A DNA stretch of 59,433 nucleotides from NCBI GenBank assembly GCA_963511305.1, contig CAUPIJ010000010.1, positions 1-59,433 of the forward strand, given 5' to 3'. This stretch comes from Propionimicrobium sp963511305 (GTDB lineage Bacteria > Actinomycetota > Actinomycetes > Propionibacteriales > Propionibacteriaceae). The position numbers and the translations under genes were made by a program. This document shows positions 36,254 through 44,344 of this stretch, piece by piece (the stretch's first letter is position 1; each line of letters begins with the position of its first letter). Below the pieces are notes generated by a model, which worked only from the letters and a program-made list of their open reading frames with translations, searched no databases and was not told the origin of the DNA.

Positions 36254-38710
36254 TTACTTACGACGCCTGCGCAGCACGATCGCAGCACCACCAGCCGCGA
36301 TCAGGCCGGCCAACGCGGCGAACTGCCAGCCGAAGTCGCCGGTCTTCGGCACGCCAGGCTTGGGCGGGGTGCTCGGCGGCGGCACCACCTTGTTGGTGAT
36401 CACGTAGCCACTCTTGACATCGCCAGTTACCTCGGCTTGGTAATTTTTTACCGCGACTTCACGCACGCTGTATTCCGCGGGCTTGCCCTCAAGATACGCC
36501 GGCAGTTCTTCAAACCTGCCCTGCCAGCCATTCTCGGCGCTCAGCTCAAGCTGTTTGCCGGCAGGCTCACCACGATTAAGCAGCTCGACGGTGACGGAGG
36601 TCGGGCGCAGCTTGTGGGCGTCGTCGGAATCGTCCCAGACCTTCTTTACTGACACCTCAGTCTGTTTCTTGTTGACCAGACTGTAGGTGTAAACCTTGGT
36701 GTCGTTGTCGACGCTCTCGGTGAACGTGAGCGTGTAGCCGTCGGCTCCGGACTCGCGGAAGGTGATGGGCAGCTTCTTGCCAGTCGTCGCGTCGATGAGC
36801 GTCTCCGGGTTCGGGAAGTTCAGGACCTCGGCAGTCCAGCCGTTGTCTTTAGACAGATGAACCTGATCGACCTTGAACCCACCAACTAAAACTTCAACAT
36901 CGATCTTTTCAGGACGCGTGTTCGGGTCATCGCTATCCCACGCCTTGTTGATTTTAAGTTTCCAAGTGTCCTCTGTGCCGAAGATCAGCTTGCCATTGTT
37001 CGTGATGCCGCCACCGCTGATACCCAAGCCGGCTTGCGCAGCATGACCGTAGGACACATCGTTGCCAACTACGTTTCCTTCGATCACTACCGTAGCCAAC
37101 TTTTTAGCAAGTTCCTTAGAATCATTTTCTGGCACAGATTTGAAAACTTTATTTTCATTAATGGCGGTATCAAAAGGAATCCTGTTATTTTCTCCACCTT
37201 CAAGGTACCTAGGAAGCTGTTTTTCTTTAGCCCAGTTGCCGTGAATGCCGTAGAGCGAGCCATCTTGGTACCAAATTCTTTCGCCACCGCCGAGAAGTCG
37301 TTGGCTCAGGGTAACTGGCTGTCCCTCTTTAGGAGTGCCCGCAAAGTGCTCTGTGACGCTCGCAAAGTCATCTCCTGCACCTGCATATTCCTTATTTGAA
37401 CCGGCATCTGGAGCCTTGTTGTCGAAAATCGCGACCCCGTTAGTGATATTAAAAACGCTCGAGCCACTTGGGCAGTTCCAAAGGCCCCCGCCTTGCTTAC
37501 TTACTGGATGCCCTCCGGCTCCAATGAGGTAAGTCTTTTCAGCGATCGCATTGTTAATAATTGCGGTGTTTAACATAGTCAAAGTCGAATTATTATCGTT
37601 ATAGATACCGCCACCGCCCCAGAATCCTTTGGCGATATTTCCCGAAACAGTGATGGCATTGATCGTGAAGCTCGCTTCTTTTCCAGCGAATGAAATACCA
37701 CCTCCAGATTTAAGCGCAGTATTCCCGCTCACGGTGCCACCGTCAATGGTGGCTTGACCTCCAGTAAAGTCGATGCCGCCGCCAAAACCGTTCGCAGAGT
37801 TATTACTTACGGTGCCGCCGGTGACGTGGGACGTGGCGTTCATTACTAATATTCCGCCACCGTAGCCTTCGAAATCGCCATTATTGTTCTCGGTGATTTC
37901 GCCGGCGCTCATGTTAAAAGTGCCTTTGTTCACCATCAGGCCGCCACCCCTTTCGGTAACGTTTTTGGCGATTTTGCCTCCTGAAATGTTGACGGCTGCG
38001 CTATCGGCGTAAATCCCACCGCCATATCCATATAGACGAGGGTTCGTGACTCTGTTGTCGCTGATCTCACCACCTGAGAGGTTTATGGTTGATGAGCCCT
38101 CGCCTGGCCAGACCCCGATCGCCCCGCCCCTGACGAGGCCGACGTTTTTCGAGATCGTTCCACCCGAGAGGTTGAGCGTGCCGTTGTAAACCGTGATCGG
38201 CGCGAAATCATCTCCTTGCACGCCGTCCGGGCCCGGAGTCCCGCTGCCCTGCGAAACATCGTTTCCAGTGAACGCCGCCGTGCCGGTGATGTTCAGCTCG
38301 CCGCCTTTGACGAAGATCACTGGACCACGAACTTCGGTGTCGCGAATGGTTCCGGAGTTGAAGTCCATCGCGCCCTCGACGACGAATTGTGCCTGGGTGA
38401 AGGTGGGGCCGGCTAGCACGAGTCTGCCGCCGGGCTCAACCTCGATGGCTGGTAGCCCAACGCCGGTGATCGTGCCCTGGCCGCTGAGGGTGATGGTATT
38501 TCCGGCCTTGACCACCAGTTTTTGTGACTGGTCGGTCAGCGCGATGTCGCTGGTAAACGAAATCTCGGCTGCGCCGTTGGCGGCATCGGCTTGGGCAAGG
38601 GCATCGTCCCAGGTAGCGGCGTCAGCAGCCAATGCGGGCCGCAGCGACCCAACAACCAAGAAGATGGACAACAAGGCGACGCCGACGGTACGTAATAATT
38701 TCTCCGGCAT
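36254..38710 (-). CDS. Beta-helix/Cna-B surface protein with VPKTG sorting signal
   Basis: 818 residues. A signal peptide (cleavage after ALA, residue 28) is followed by a right-handed parallel beta-helix (about 60-480) with repeats such as GGGIYADSA, GGGLMVNKG and GGTVSNNSANGFGGG, like polymorphic or pectate-lyase-type adhesins. Two Cna-B domains (about 585-670 and 678-760; KAWDSDD and KKVWDDSDD openings) form a stalk. VPKTG (787-791), a hydrophobic helix and RRRRK complete the wall-anchoring signal. The last 43 residues match the giant protein at 36 positions. ATG 38710 has an AGGGGG ribosome site 7 nt before it and a C/G homopolymer hairpin just upstream. Probable adhesin; the ligand is unknown. 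Confidence 0.88.
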   Translation of the reverse strand: MPEKLLRTVGVALLSIFLVVGSLRPALAADAATWDDALAQADAANGAAEISFTSDIALTDQSQKLVVKAGNTITLSGQGTITGVGLPAIEVEPGGRLVLAGPTFTQAQFVVEGAMDFNSGTIRDTEVRGPVIFVKGGELNITGTAAFTGNDVSQGSGTPGPDGVQGDDFAPITVYNGTLNLSGGTISKNVGLVRGGAIGVWPGEGSSTINLSGGEISDNRVTNPRLYGYGGGIYADSAAVNISGGKIAKNVTERGGGLMVNKGTFNMSAGEITENNNGDFEGYGGGILVMNATSHVTGGTVSNNSANGFGGGIDFTGGQATIDGGTVSGNTALKSGGGISFAGKEASFTINAITVSGNIAKGFWGGGGIYNDNNSTLTMLNTAIINNAIAEKTYLIGAGGHPVSKQGGGLWNCPSGSSVFNITNGVAIFDNKAPDAGSNKEYAGAGDDFASVTEHFAGTPKEGQPVTLSQRLLGGGERIWYQDGSLYGIHGNWAKEKQLPRYLEGGENNRIPFDTAINENKVFKSVPENDSKELAKKLATVVIEGNVVGNDVSYGHAAQAGLGISGGGITNNGKLIFGTEDTWKLKINKAWDSDDPNTRPEKIDVEVLVGGFKVDQVHLSKDNGWTAEVLNFPNPETLIDATTGKKLPITFRESGADGYTLTFTESVDNDTKVYTYSLVNKKQTEVSVKKVWDDSDDAHKLRPTSVTVELLNRGEPAGKQLELSAENGWQGRFEELPAYLEGKPAEYSVREVAVKNYQAEVTGDVKSGYVITNKVVPPPSTPPKPGVPKTGDFGWQFAALAGLIAAGGAAIVLRRRRK

Positions 38711-38743
38711 AGAACCCCCTAAAACGTGTCTCCCCCCGTGTTC

Positions 38744-38753
38744 GGGGGGGGGG
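38744..38753 (-). promoter_or_regulatory. C10 homopolymer tract in the leader of the beta-helix surface gene
   Basis: Ten G on the plus strand (C10 on the coding strand) lie 34-43 nt upstream of ATG 38710. They can pair with the G6 run closer to the start, forming a leader hairpin whose stability depends on tract length. This could regulate translation or transcription by slippage; inference. Confidence 0.5.
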
Positions 38754-38840
38754 ACGCGACAATTCCACTTTCAAGGTTAATACAAGTGTCAGTTTTTGTC
38801 TGCAGAGGGTCTACTCACCAATTACCACCAGAACTAAATA

Positions 38841-38869
38841 TGTCGTAGTCAGCAGAAGTGGCTCCCGCT
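38841..38869. repeat. Degenerate copy of dispersed repeat B
   Basis: TGTCGTAGTCA followed by CAGAAGTGGCTCCCGCT. It shares about 20 of 29 positions with 36131-36159, including an identical first 11 bases. Confidence 0.5.
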
Positions 38870-38966
38870 CTTCTAAGGACGAGGGCTGAACCACCTAATT
38901 CAGCAGCAACATGTTGAAAAAACTACTTTTTTCGACACGTTCTAAAAATATGCTTACGCGTTAAAC

Positions 38967-39206
38967 ATGTGGAACAGCCCAGAACTTCCGCACCAAAACC
39001 TTCCTGCTCTCGTAACCGTGGGTCACAGCTTTAACACGCTTGCTACTCGTTGGTGTCAGTTGTCGCAGCTTGCGAAAGCGTTACCCGAAAGCCCTGCTTC
39101 GGTAACAGAAAAAATTCGTCTCTTGGTTTGCCTCACACAAAAGTATCCAACCACCTCTGCTCTAGCACTTCTTTTCCAGGATCAGGAGTTTGGCTCCAGC
39201 TCTTGA
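38967..39206 (+). pseudogene. Relic of a tyrosine-recombinase N-terminal domain
   Basis: 79 codons. The segment VTVGHSFNTLATRWCQLSQL matches IVAGYSFATVTTRYYQLSQL of the broken integrase at 47182 at 11 of 20 positions. This is the SAM-like core-binding domain of phage/element integrases. No catalytic domain follows, so it is a decayed fragment marking an old integration. It may still be transcribed but is unlikely to be functional. Confidence 0.5.
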
Positions 39207-39309
39207 TTTGAAAAACAAACGCAACAGGAAGGAAAATTCACATTCGCCACAAAGTTTTGTGATGAACATCTATACATGGGAGCTCACAGACAAAAATATC
39301 TACTCGCTT

Positions 39310-39345
39310 TTGACAAACTTTGTCTATTCTGACTAGAATTAATCT
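39310..39345 (+). promoter_or_regulatory. Leaderless promoter and operator of hicAB-1
   Basis: -35 TTGACA (39310-39315), 18-nt spacer, -10 TAGAAT (39334-39339). Transcription should start about 7 nt later, at or next to GTG 39346, so the message has no leader. The palindrome GACAAA-C-TTTGTC (39312-39324) overlaps the -35 box and is the likely HicB operator. Confidence 0.7.
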
Positions 39346-39555
39346 GTGAAGCGAAAGTCGGTGCTCAAAAAGATCAAGGACGAGGCTAAGCGTCGCGGGT
39401 TCAGCTATCAGACCGTGCAGCTGACCAAGCATGAAGCCATCATCGTTAACGGAGTTTCGCGAACACTTAAGCGCCATAACGAGATTGACAATGTGACTGC
39501 ACACGCTTTCTTTGATCAGTTCGCCGAGGTTTTTGGAAAGGGATGGTGGAGATGA
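39346..39555 (+). CDS. hicA: HicA-type mRNA interferase toxin
   Basis: 69 residues with the HicA layout: KRKSVLKKIKDEAKRRG, the strand containing the catalytic His in TKHEAIIVN, and the RTLKRHNEID turn preceding a C-terminal helix. HicA toxins bind RNA through a dsRBD-like fold and cleave translated mRNA. GTG 39346 is at the predicted transcription start (leaderless). The stop overlaps the partner start by 4 nt. The family is recognised by motif order, since sequence identity to model HicA proteins is modest. Confidence 0.75.
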   Translation: MKRKSVLKKIKDEAKRRGFSYQTVQLTKHEAIIVNGVSRTLKRHNEIDNVTAHAFFDQFAEVFGKGWWR

Positions 39556-39932
39556 GTCGTAAAACTTTCATTATTACTGCAGAACGCACCCCTACTGGAT
39601 GGTGGACGCTCGTTTGCGACGGCGTTGGAGTTTCACAGGTGCGGCGTTTAACACAAGCTGCAGAAGACATGCGCGAACCTATTGCATACGTTACTGGCCT
39701 TGATGCAGATAGCTTCGACATTTGCGTAGTCCCTAAACTGCCAAATACGTTCACGGAAAAATATGAAGCCGCTAAAAGGCACAAGGAAGAGGCCGACAAA
39801 GCCAATGAGATGGCAATGCTGGCTTCTCAACAAGCTGCAAAGTCTTTGAAAGACCAAGGTTTTACGCTTCGCGAGATTGGTCAAGTCATGGATATTTCTT
39901 ATCAGCGCGCTGGTCAGCTTGTTTCCACGTAG
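39552..39932 (+). CDS. hicB: HicB-type antitoxin with C-terminal HTH
   Basis: About 126 residues. The N-terminal partial RNase H-like HicB fold has FIITAERTPTGWWTLVCDGVG. A coiled, Lys/Glu/Ala-rich helix (about 75-105) leads to a sigma-like helix-turn-helix, LREIGQVMDISYQRAGQLV. It should neutralise the HicA just upstream and repress the promoter at 39310. I chose ATG 39552 (ATGA overlap, GGTGGAG ribosome site) over ATG 39543. Confidence 0.75.
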   Translation: MSRKTFIITAERTPTGWWTLVCDGVGVSQVRRLTQAAEDMREPIAYVTGLDADSFDICVVPKLPNTFTEKYEAAKRHKEEADKANEMAMLASQQAAKSLKDQGFTLREIGQVMDISYQRAGQLVST

Positions 39933-39961
39933 TTAACCACGTGTTTTAATTCAGGTTTCAA

Positions 39962-40174
39962 ATGATGAGCACATATTCAGCGGTAGCAACTCACGAGGAG
40001 GGCTGGTGGACCGTAGAGGTTAAAGAGTTACCTGGCTTCTCCACACAGTCAAAAAGAATTAGTCAGATACCACAACTCACCAAAGAAGAGTTGTCCCTAT
40101 TTCCTGAGATCGAATCAGATCCGGCTGATGTCATCATCGTAATAGAAAAGAATTTCAGCTCAGCACCTAAATAA
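39962..40174 (+). CDS. Truncated HicB-like protein
   Basis: 70 residues. GWWTVEVKELPGF and KRISQIPQL align with the N-terminus of the second HicB (44345), which has GWWTVEVKEVPGF and KRLSQIPDL. The coiled coil and HTH of the full antitoxin are missing. It could be a relic of a third hicAB module or a stand-alone toxin-binding domain without a DNA-binding part. It directly follows hicAB-1, with a plausible AGG ribosome site, and precedes a strong terminator, so it is likely co-transcribed. Confidence 0.6.
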   Translation: MMSTYSAVATHEEGWWTVEVKELPGFSTQSKRISQIPQLTKEELSLFPEIESDPADVIIVIEKNFSSAPK

Positions 40175-40184
40175 ACCGCTCTCC

Positions 40185-40231
40185 AAAACAGTTGTGTCGC
40201 TTGGCACAAGACCAAGCAACACAACTGTTTT
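40185..40231 (+). terminator. Terminator of the hicAB-1 operon
   Basis: A 20-bp stem with one mismatch (40185-40204 with 40212-40231; AACAGTTGTGT / ACACAACTGTT core) and a 7-nt loop, ending in TTTT. It lies 10 nt after the truncated hicB. The 270 nt beyond it, up to the ABC genes, show no convincing gene. Confidence 0.85.
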
Positions 40232-40502
40232 ATGTGAATATCTATATAAGGTTTTTCTGCCTGCTAGCAATGCACCCCTGCTCTACGAAGCATGGAACTT
40301 ATCGTTCTCTCTGGAACACCATGGACACTAGAGATCGCAACTGGTCTCTGCTGACATTCATCTGCAAGCTACAAAACACCAAGCCCAGCTGTTCTTCTGA
40401 CTGAGCGACTTGGTCTTTAACAATGTTATTTTCCCGATGCACTCCCTAACTTGCGCACCAAGGCAGGTTGTAGGTGCATACTCCTCCTACAACCTGAATC
40501 GG

Positions 40503-41138
40503 CTAATCCTCTTTATAAAGTTTGCGCTTTTTTAGTCTTAGTTTTACGTCAGTGACATTAGCGAGCTGTTTTGAGTGGGTGACGACGATGACGCATTTCC
40601 CTTGATCATGGGCTGCGTTACGCAGAATTTGTGTCACGTCCTCTGCTGTCTCTTCATCCAGATTGCCAGTTGGCTCGTCAGCAAGAATGATCGGCGCCTT
40701 AGAAACCAGCGCCCGACCGATCGCCACCCGCTGCTGCTGACCACCGGACAGTTGAAGCACATTGCGGTTCGCCTGATCTGCAGATAACCCAAGAGCCTCA
40801 AGCGTCTGCGGCTTGGCTTTGCCATTGACCAGACGCAAATTTTCCAGCGGTGTCAGGTATTCGATCAAATTGTAATTTTGGAAAACCAGGGAAATCTGCT
40901 CCTTGCGGTGATGGCTGCAGCCTTTTTCGGCGATATCGCGGCCATCAAATAGGATCCGTCCCTCTGTCGGGCTATCAAGGCCAGCCAGCAGACTCAGCAA
41001 AGTTGACTTGCCTGCGCCGGAGGCTCCCAGAATCGAGTAGAACTTACCCTTTTCAAAGGACGCATTTACCTGGTCAAGAATCCTTGAGGTGGTGCCTTTA
41101 AAGGCGTATGTGACGTTATCAAGCTGAAGAATAGACAT
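40503..41138 (-). CDS. ABC transporter ATP-binding protein (MacB/LolD type)
   Basis: 211 residues. Walker A LGASGAGKST, Q-loop VFQNYNL, signature LSGGQQQR and Walker B IILADEPTGNLD are all intact. It clusters with two FtsX-type permeases and should form an exporter or mechanotransmission complex such as those for peptides or lipoproteins. It is the last gene of the three-gene operon, 7 nt after the first permease. No two-component regulator is adjacent, unlike bacitracin-type BceAB systems. Confidence 0.9.
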   Translation of the reverse strand: MSILQLDNVTYAFKGTTSRILDQVNASFEKGKFYSILGASGAGKSTLLSLLAGLDSPTEGRILFDGRDIAEKGCSHHRKEQISLVFQNYNLIEYLTPLENLRLVNGKAKPQTLEALGLSADQANRNVLQLSGGQQQRVAIGRALVSKAPIILADEPTGNLDEETAEDVTQILRNAAHDQGKCVIVVTHSKQLANVTDVKLRLKKRKLYKED

Positions 41139-41145
41139 ATTTTTC

Positions 41146-42351
41146 CTAACTCATTTTAGCCAGAATCGCCCTCGGCGACTGGCGAAGAATTATTGCGCTA
41201 GCGCAAGTCAAAATTAAAAAGGCAATTAAATAGCCCACGCCCAATGCGGCAGCGACGGAAAGGACTTCCAAACCAACATCGCTGGCACTGAGCTGCGGAA
41301 CATTAGCGATAGTGAAGATCCTTTCGGCGAGCTGCCCACTAAGCGCCCCACCGATCAGCACAGCCAGCAAACTCGCTGGCAGCGATAGCAGGAACAACTC
41401 GGCGACGAACTGCGCGAATATCTTAAATTTCGATCTGCCCAAGGCAAGCATCACACCTATCTCTGTAACCCGTCCGCGCAGCCAAAAGACCAGACTCAGC
41501 CCGAGCACAGCTACTCCTACTGCTCCTGCTCCGATGGCCAGAGCCCCAAGCATCTTTTCCACCTTGGCGATAGATTCAAGAACCGGGCTGAAACGTTGCC
41601 CGTTACTTTCAATCTGCAAGCCTGGGTTGATTTTTTGGGCTTCGCTCACGATGTTTTCTAGGTCGTCTGGTTGGTCGACCAAATATCTCGCGGCACTCAA
41701 ATTCTTATCGGCAGAAAGACTGTTAGCTGCGGCAAGATTGGTGAAAATCTGGTTTTCGGCGGCCTCAAATGGCATCCCCGATCGATTTTCGTTCTTACCG
41801 CTAAACAGCGCAGTAAGTGTCAAAGACAGCGCCTTGCCGTCATTTACAACCTGAATCTTGTCGCCTACCTGCAAGCCATTTTGGTCGGCGAAATCTTTAT
41901 GTACGAGCGCGCCGTCCTCGGGTATTTCGCCCACAGTGGACTCAAGACGATAAATCTTTGAGGCAAATTCTGGCTGCAGCATCACATCAGATAGGCCGGT
42001 TAGGGACATTTTGCTCTCACCGCCGGCATCTAGCTGAACACCGCCAGTACCGGTGACTGGTTTGGCACCCTCGACGTCGACCAAATGTTGTTTCTCGTAA
42101 CTCGCTTGTTTAACCCCAGCGAGCTTAGCAATTTCATCCGCATCAGCTTGCGCGAGATTTTCGCCGTGGGCGCTGAATCCAGCACCGACATTTTGCTTGA
42201 TTGCTCCTCGGACATCAGCCATCATGTCCCTGGCGCCGACCTGCGCAACCAGTGCGGTAAAGATCACGGCCATAATCGCAAAAAGCAGCAGGCTTCGAGT
42301 CGGCCTACGGCGCACCGAAAGCCAAGCGAGCTTGGTTAATTGGTTCCTCAT
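41146..42351 (-). CDS. FtsX-like ABC transporter permease
   Basis: 401 residues. One N-terminal helix (about 18-38) is followed by an extracytoplasmic domain of about 230 residues and three C-terminal helices (from about 275), the MacB/FtsX topology. Conserved start LTKLAWLSVRRRPTRSLLL and end RQSPRAILAKMS. It overlaps the upstream permease by 4 nt. It probably pairs with that protein as a heterodimer around the ATPase. Confidence 0.88.
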   Translation of the reverse strand: MRNQLTKLAWLSVRRRPTRSLLLFAIMAVIFTALVAQVGARDMMADVRGAIKQNVGAGFSAHGENLAQADADEIAKLAGVKQASYEKQHLVDVEGAKPVTGTGGVQLDAGGESKMSLTGLSDVMLQPEFASKIYRLESTVGEIPEDGALVHKDFADQNGLQVGDKIQVVNDGKALSLTLTALFSGKNENRSGMPFEAAENQIFTNLAAANSLSADKNLSAARYLVDQPDDLENIVSEAQKINPGLQIESNGQRFSPVLESIAKVEKMLGALAIGAGAVGVAVLGLSLVFWLRGRVTEIGVMLALGRSKFKIFAQFVAELFLLSLPASLLAVLIGGALSGQLAERIFTIANVPQLSASDVGLEVLSVAAALGVGYLIAFLILTCASAIILRQSPRAILAKMS

Positions 42352-43715
42352 CGGATATTCACCAACAATTCGCGTGGCGATTTACGAAGCATCACGGCAG
42401 AAACAATCGCGACGCAAATGATAATCACGCCAACGCCAATCAGCCCCGGCTGAATTAAGGTCTGAGCACCGAGCGCCACGGATATATCGTCAAGAGTCTT
42501 TGCAGCTGCAGATGATTCCATGCCTCCACTCAGATTCATTCCTGACCCCAGCTGCTGTTTTGCGGATTCATTTACCGAAGACAGCACAGAGCTGCCAATG
42601 CCTTGGGCAACCACCGACGAGAGCAGACAGGCAAATGCGAAAGCGAAGACGCCGGTTATGACGAGCTCCACCAGATATTGCGCCACTATGCTAAGTTTCT
42701 TCGTCCCGATCGATAGCAGCACACCGGTTTCTTTCTTGCGGTCATTGAGCCACAAAATCAGCACCAGTGAAAGAACTATTGCAGCAAAGACAACGGTCGC
42801 GATCGTCACCGAATTCATCGTTGAGCTGACTGCATCCACAGCGTTGGTAATTCCTGACATGTACTGATTGCTATTTGCCAGCTGGAATTTGCTCCAGTCG
42901 ATGCTTTGTTCGCCTGCTTTTTTAACGACATCGTCAAACTTGGCATCCTTAGCCACAAAGAATGTGGCGTCCTGATAATTCGCGTCCGATGGACTGGACT
43001 GATAAATCTGGCTAGACGTTTCCAGGTCTGTATAAACCGTATTCGCGTAATGCTCGAAGCGCACAGAGATTTTGCCGTCGTTGCTGCCGCTGAATATGCC
43101 AACAATTTCGGTTTCTACGGTTTGCGTAGCCTGCTTGACGTTGTCTGCGTCATAAATATTGCCCTTGAGCTTCAACTTATCGCCTATCTTCAGACCGTTA
43201 GCCTTAGCCAGGTCCTCGTGAATTAGCGACTTATTTTTATCGCCTCTGACTAGGCCACGCCCAGCCACCAAATTGATAGTTCCGCTGCGGAAATTATTAT
43301 CTAGCTCTGAATCGGAGGTTCCCCAAACCTGAACTGCGTTACCAATTTTTTCTTCTTTGTCTGGGTCTAGGTCTTGAGAGTCGAGGCGAATGTTTTTCGC
43401 ATCGACCAGGTCTGCAAAAACGTTCTGCCTTTCGACATGACGCTCGACACCTGGCACATTTGCGATCTTTTCGATGTCGGCAGCTTTGACGACACCGCCA
43501 CCACGAGAAGTACCCATGTTGGCCTGGTAGTTGTTCGACAGCGTAAATCCTTGAGCAACTTTCCCTGTCAGTTCTGCACCGCTTTTATTGGCTGCACTGC
43601 TAACAGCGTTGGCAGTGATCAGTGCTGTGAATAGCACTGACAAAATCAAAAAGATAATTGTCGACTTTGTTCTCTTTCTGGCGACATAACGCCAAGCGCG
43701 ACCTACAAATGACAC
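42348..43715 (-). CDS. FtsX-like ABC transporter permease
   Basis: 455 residues with the same topology as its downstream neighbour: helix at about 15-37, large external domain, three C-terminal helices and the ending RKSPRELLVNIR. The two permeases are paralogues. It starts the operon at ATG 43715 with an AAGGAA site 5-10 nt upstream. The GC content is lower than in core genes. The substrate is unknown. Confidence 0.88.
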   Translation of the reverse strand: MSFVGRAWRYVARKRTKSTIIFLILSVLFTALITANAVSSAANKSGAELTGKVAQGFTLSNNYQANMGTSRGGGVVKAADIEKIANVPGVERHVERQNVFADLVDAKNIRLDSQDLDPDKEEKIGNAVQVWGTSDSELDNNFRSGTINLVAGRGLVRGDKNKSLIHEDLAKANGLKIGDKLKLKGNIYDADNVKQATQTVETEIVGIFSGSNDGKISVRFEHYANTVYTDLETSSQIYQSSPSDANYQDATFFVAKDAKFDDVVKKAGEQSIDWSKFQLANSNQYMSGITNAVDAVSSTMNSVTIATVVFAAIVLSLVLILWLNDRKKETGVLLSIGTKKLSIVAQYLVELVITGVFAFAFACLLSSVVAQGIGSSVLSSVNESAKQQLGSGMNLSGGMESSAAAKTLDDISVALGAQTLIQPGLIGVGVIIICVAIVSAVMLRKSPRELLVNIR

Positions 43716-44095
43716 GTTCTTCCTTTGGTTGGGTTAGGCACGTCACCGTGCGTTTTTCTGGTCAAACTATGCCGCCCTTAGATGTGTATTTACTGTGGCC
43801 AGGCTTTGAATGGCATTTAATTACCGGCCTTCTCGTCTTCACCTAAAACGAAAGATCCAACATCGATGAAGCTTCCTAAAACTTAGGAAGACGCGACAAA
43901 CCGGTACACCGATCATCTAGTTACTCAACGGCTACTTGAAGTGGCCAGACAAGCTATGTCACGCAAATAGCATTCAGCCAAAACTGTCTGACTAAACCTC
44001 AGAAGACTCAAATAGAAATGCACAACAGATGGCAATATCTCGTCTCCGTGAAGAGCAATCGAACGCACACGCAGTAGGGCAAAATTAATTTCCCT
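43716..44095. other. 380-bp intergenic region, no gene seen
   Basis: It contains the upstream region of the minus-strand ABC operon and a weak hairpin (GCACG-TCAC-CGTGC followed by GTTTTT near 43738-43757). A 62-codon open frame on the plus strand (43658-43846) overlaps the permease start and has no homology I recognise. Confidence 0.6.
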
Positions 44096-44150
44096 TTATT
44101 CAAGTCAATTGCTATTGACTTGAATAAGTCTCACTGAGTAGACTATTTTT
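44096..44150 (+). promoter_or_regulatory. Leaderless promoter and palindromic operator of hicAB-2
   Basis: A 14-bp perfect inverted repeat, TTATTCAAGTCAAT (44096-44109) and its complement (44114-44127), spans the -35 box TTGACT (44115-44120). After an 18-nt spacer comes -10 TAGACT (44139-44144), 6 nt before ATG 44151. HicB binding here would block RNA polymerase. Confidence 0.75.
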
Positions 44151-44342
44151 ATGACTAAAAGAGTGGACCTTCTAAAGAAGATTCGCCAGCACGCGCTGGC
44201 AAGGGGCGAGGAGTTGCGGATAGTTGAGGGTGCCAACCACACAAGGGTCTGGATAGGTGAGTCATATACCACCATCCCACGCCACCGAGAGATACCCGAC
44301 AGGTTCGCTAAGAAGATTTTGAAGCAGATTGGAGTGGAATAG
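44151..44342 (+). CDS. hicA: HicA mRNA interferase toxin
   Basis: 63 residues, a close match to the HicA family: KRVDLLKKIRQHALARG, ANHTRVWIG with the catalytic His, and TTIPRHREIPDRFAKKILKQ. It is expected to cleave mRNA when the antitoxin is lost. ATG 44151 sits at the predicted transcription start. The partner begins 2 nt after the stop. It is diverged from hicA-1 but has the same promoter layout. Confidence 0.85.
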   Translation: MTKRVDLLKKIRQHALARGEELRIVEGANHTRVWIGESYTTIPRHREIPDRFAKKILKQIGVE

Positions 44343-44344
44343 TT

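Larger units (their letters stand above)
38711..38966. other. Leader region of the beta-helix surface gene
   Basis: It contains a C6 run (38732-38737) and a G10 run (38744-38753) on the plus strand that pair across a 6-nt loop, 27-43 nt before the start codon of the minus-strand gene. Further out lies a degenerate copy of repeat B (38841-38869). No coding sequence is supported here. Confidence 0.7.

Noticed and set aside
37087..38580. GGGI-type repeats as a CRISPR-like array
   Set aside because: The periodicity is in the protein (beta-helix rungs); there are no identical DNA repeats with spacers.
40192..40404. 70-codon plus-strand frame after the hicAB-1 terminator
   Set aside because: It starts inside the terminator stem, has no ribosome site and no recognisable features.
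43738..43757. GCACG-TCAC-CGTGC-GTTTTT as a terminator
   Set aside because: Only 5 bp of stem and no gene ending there on the plus strand.
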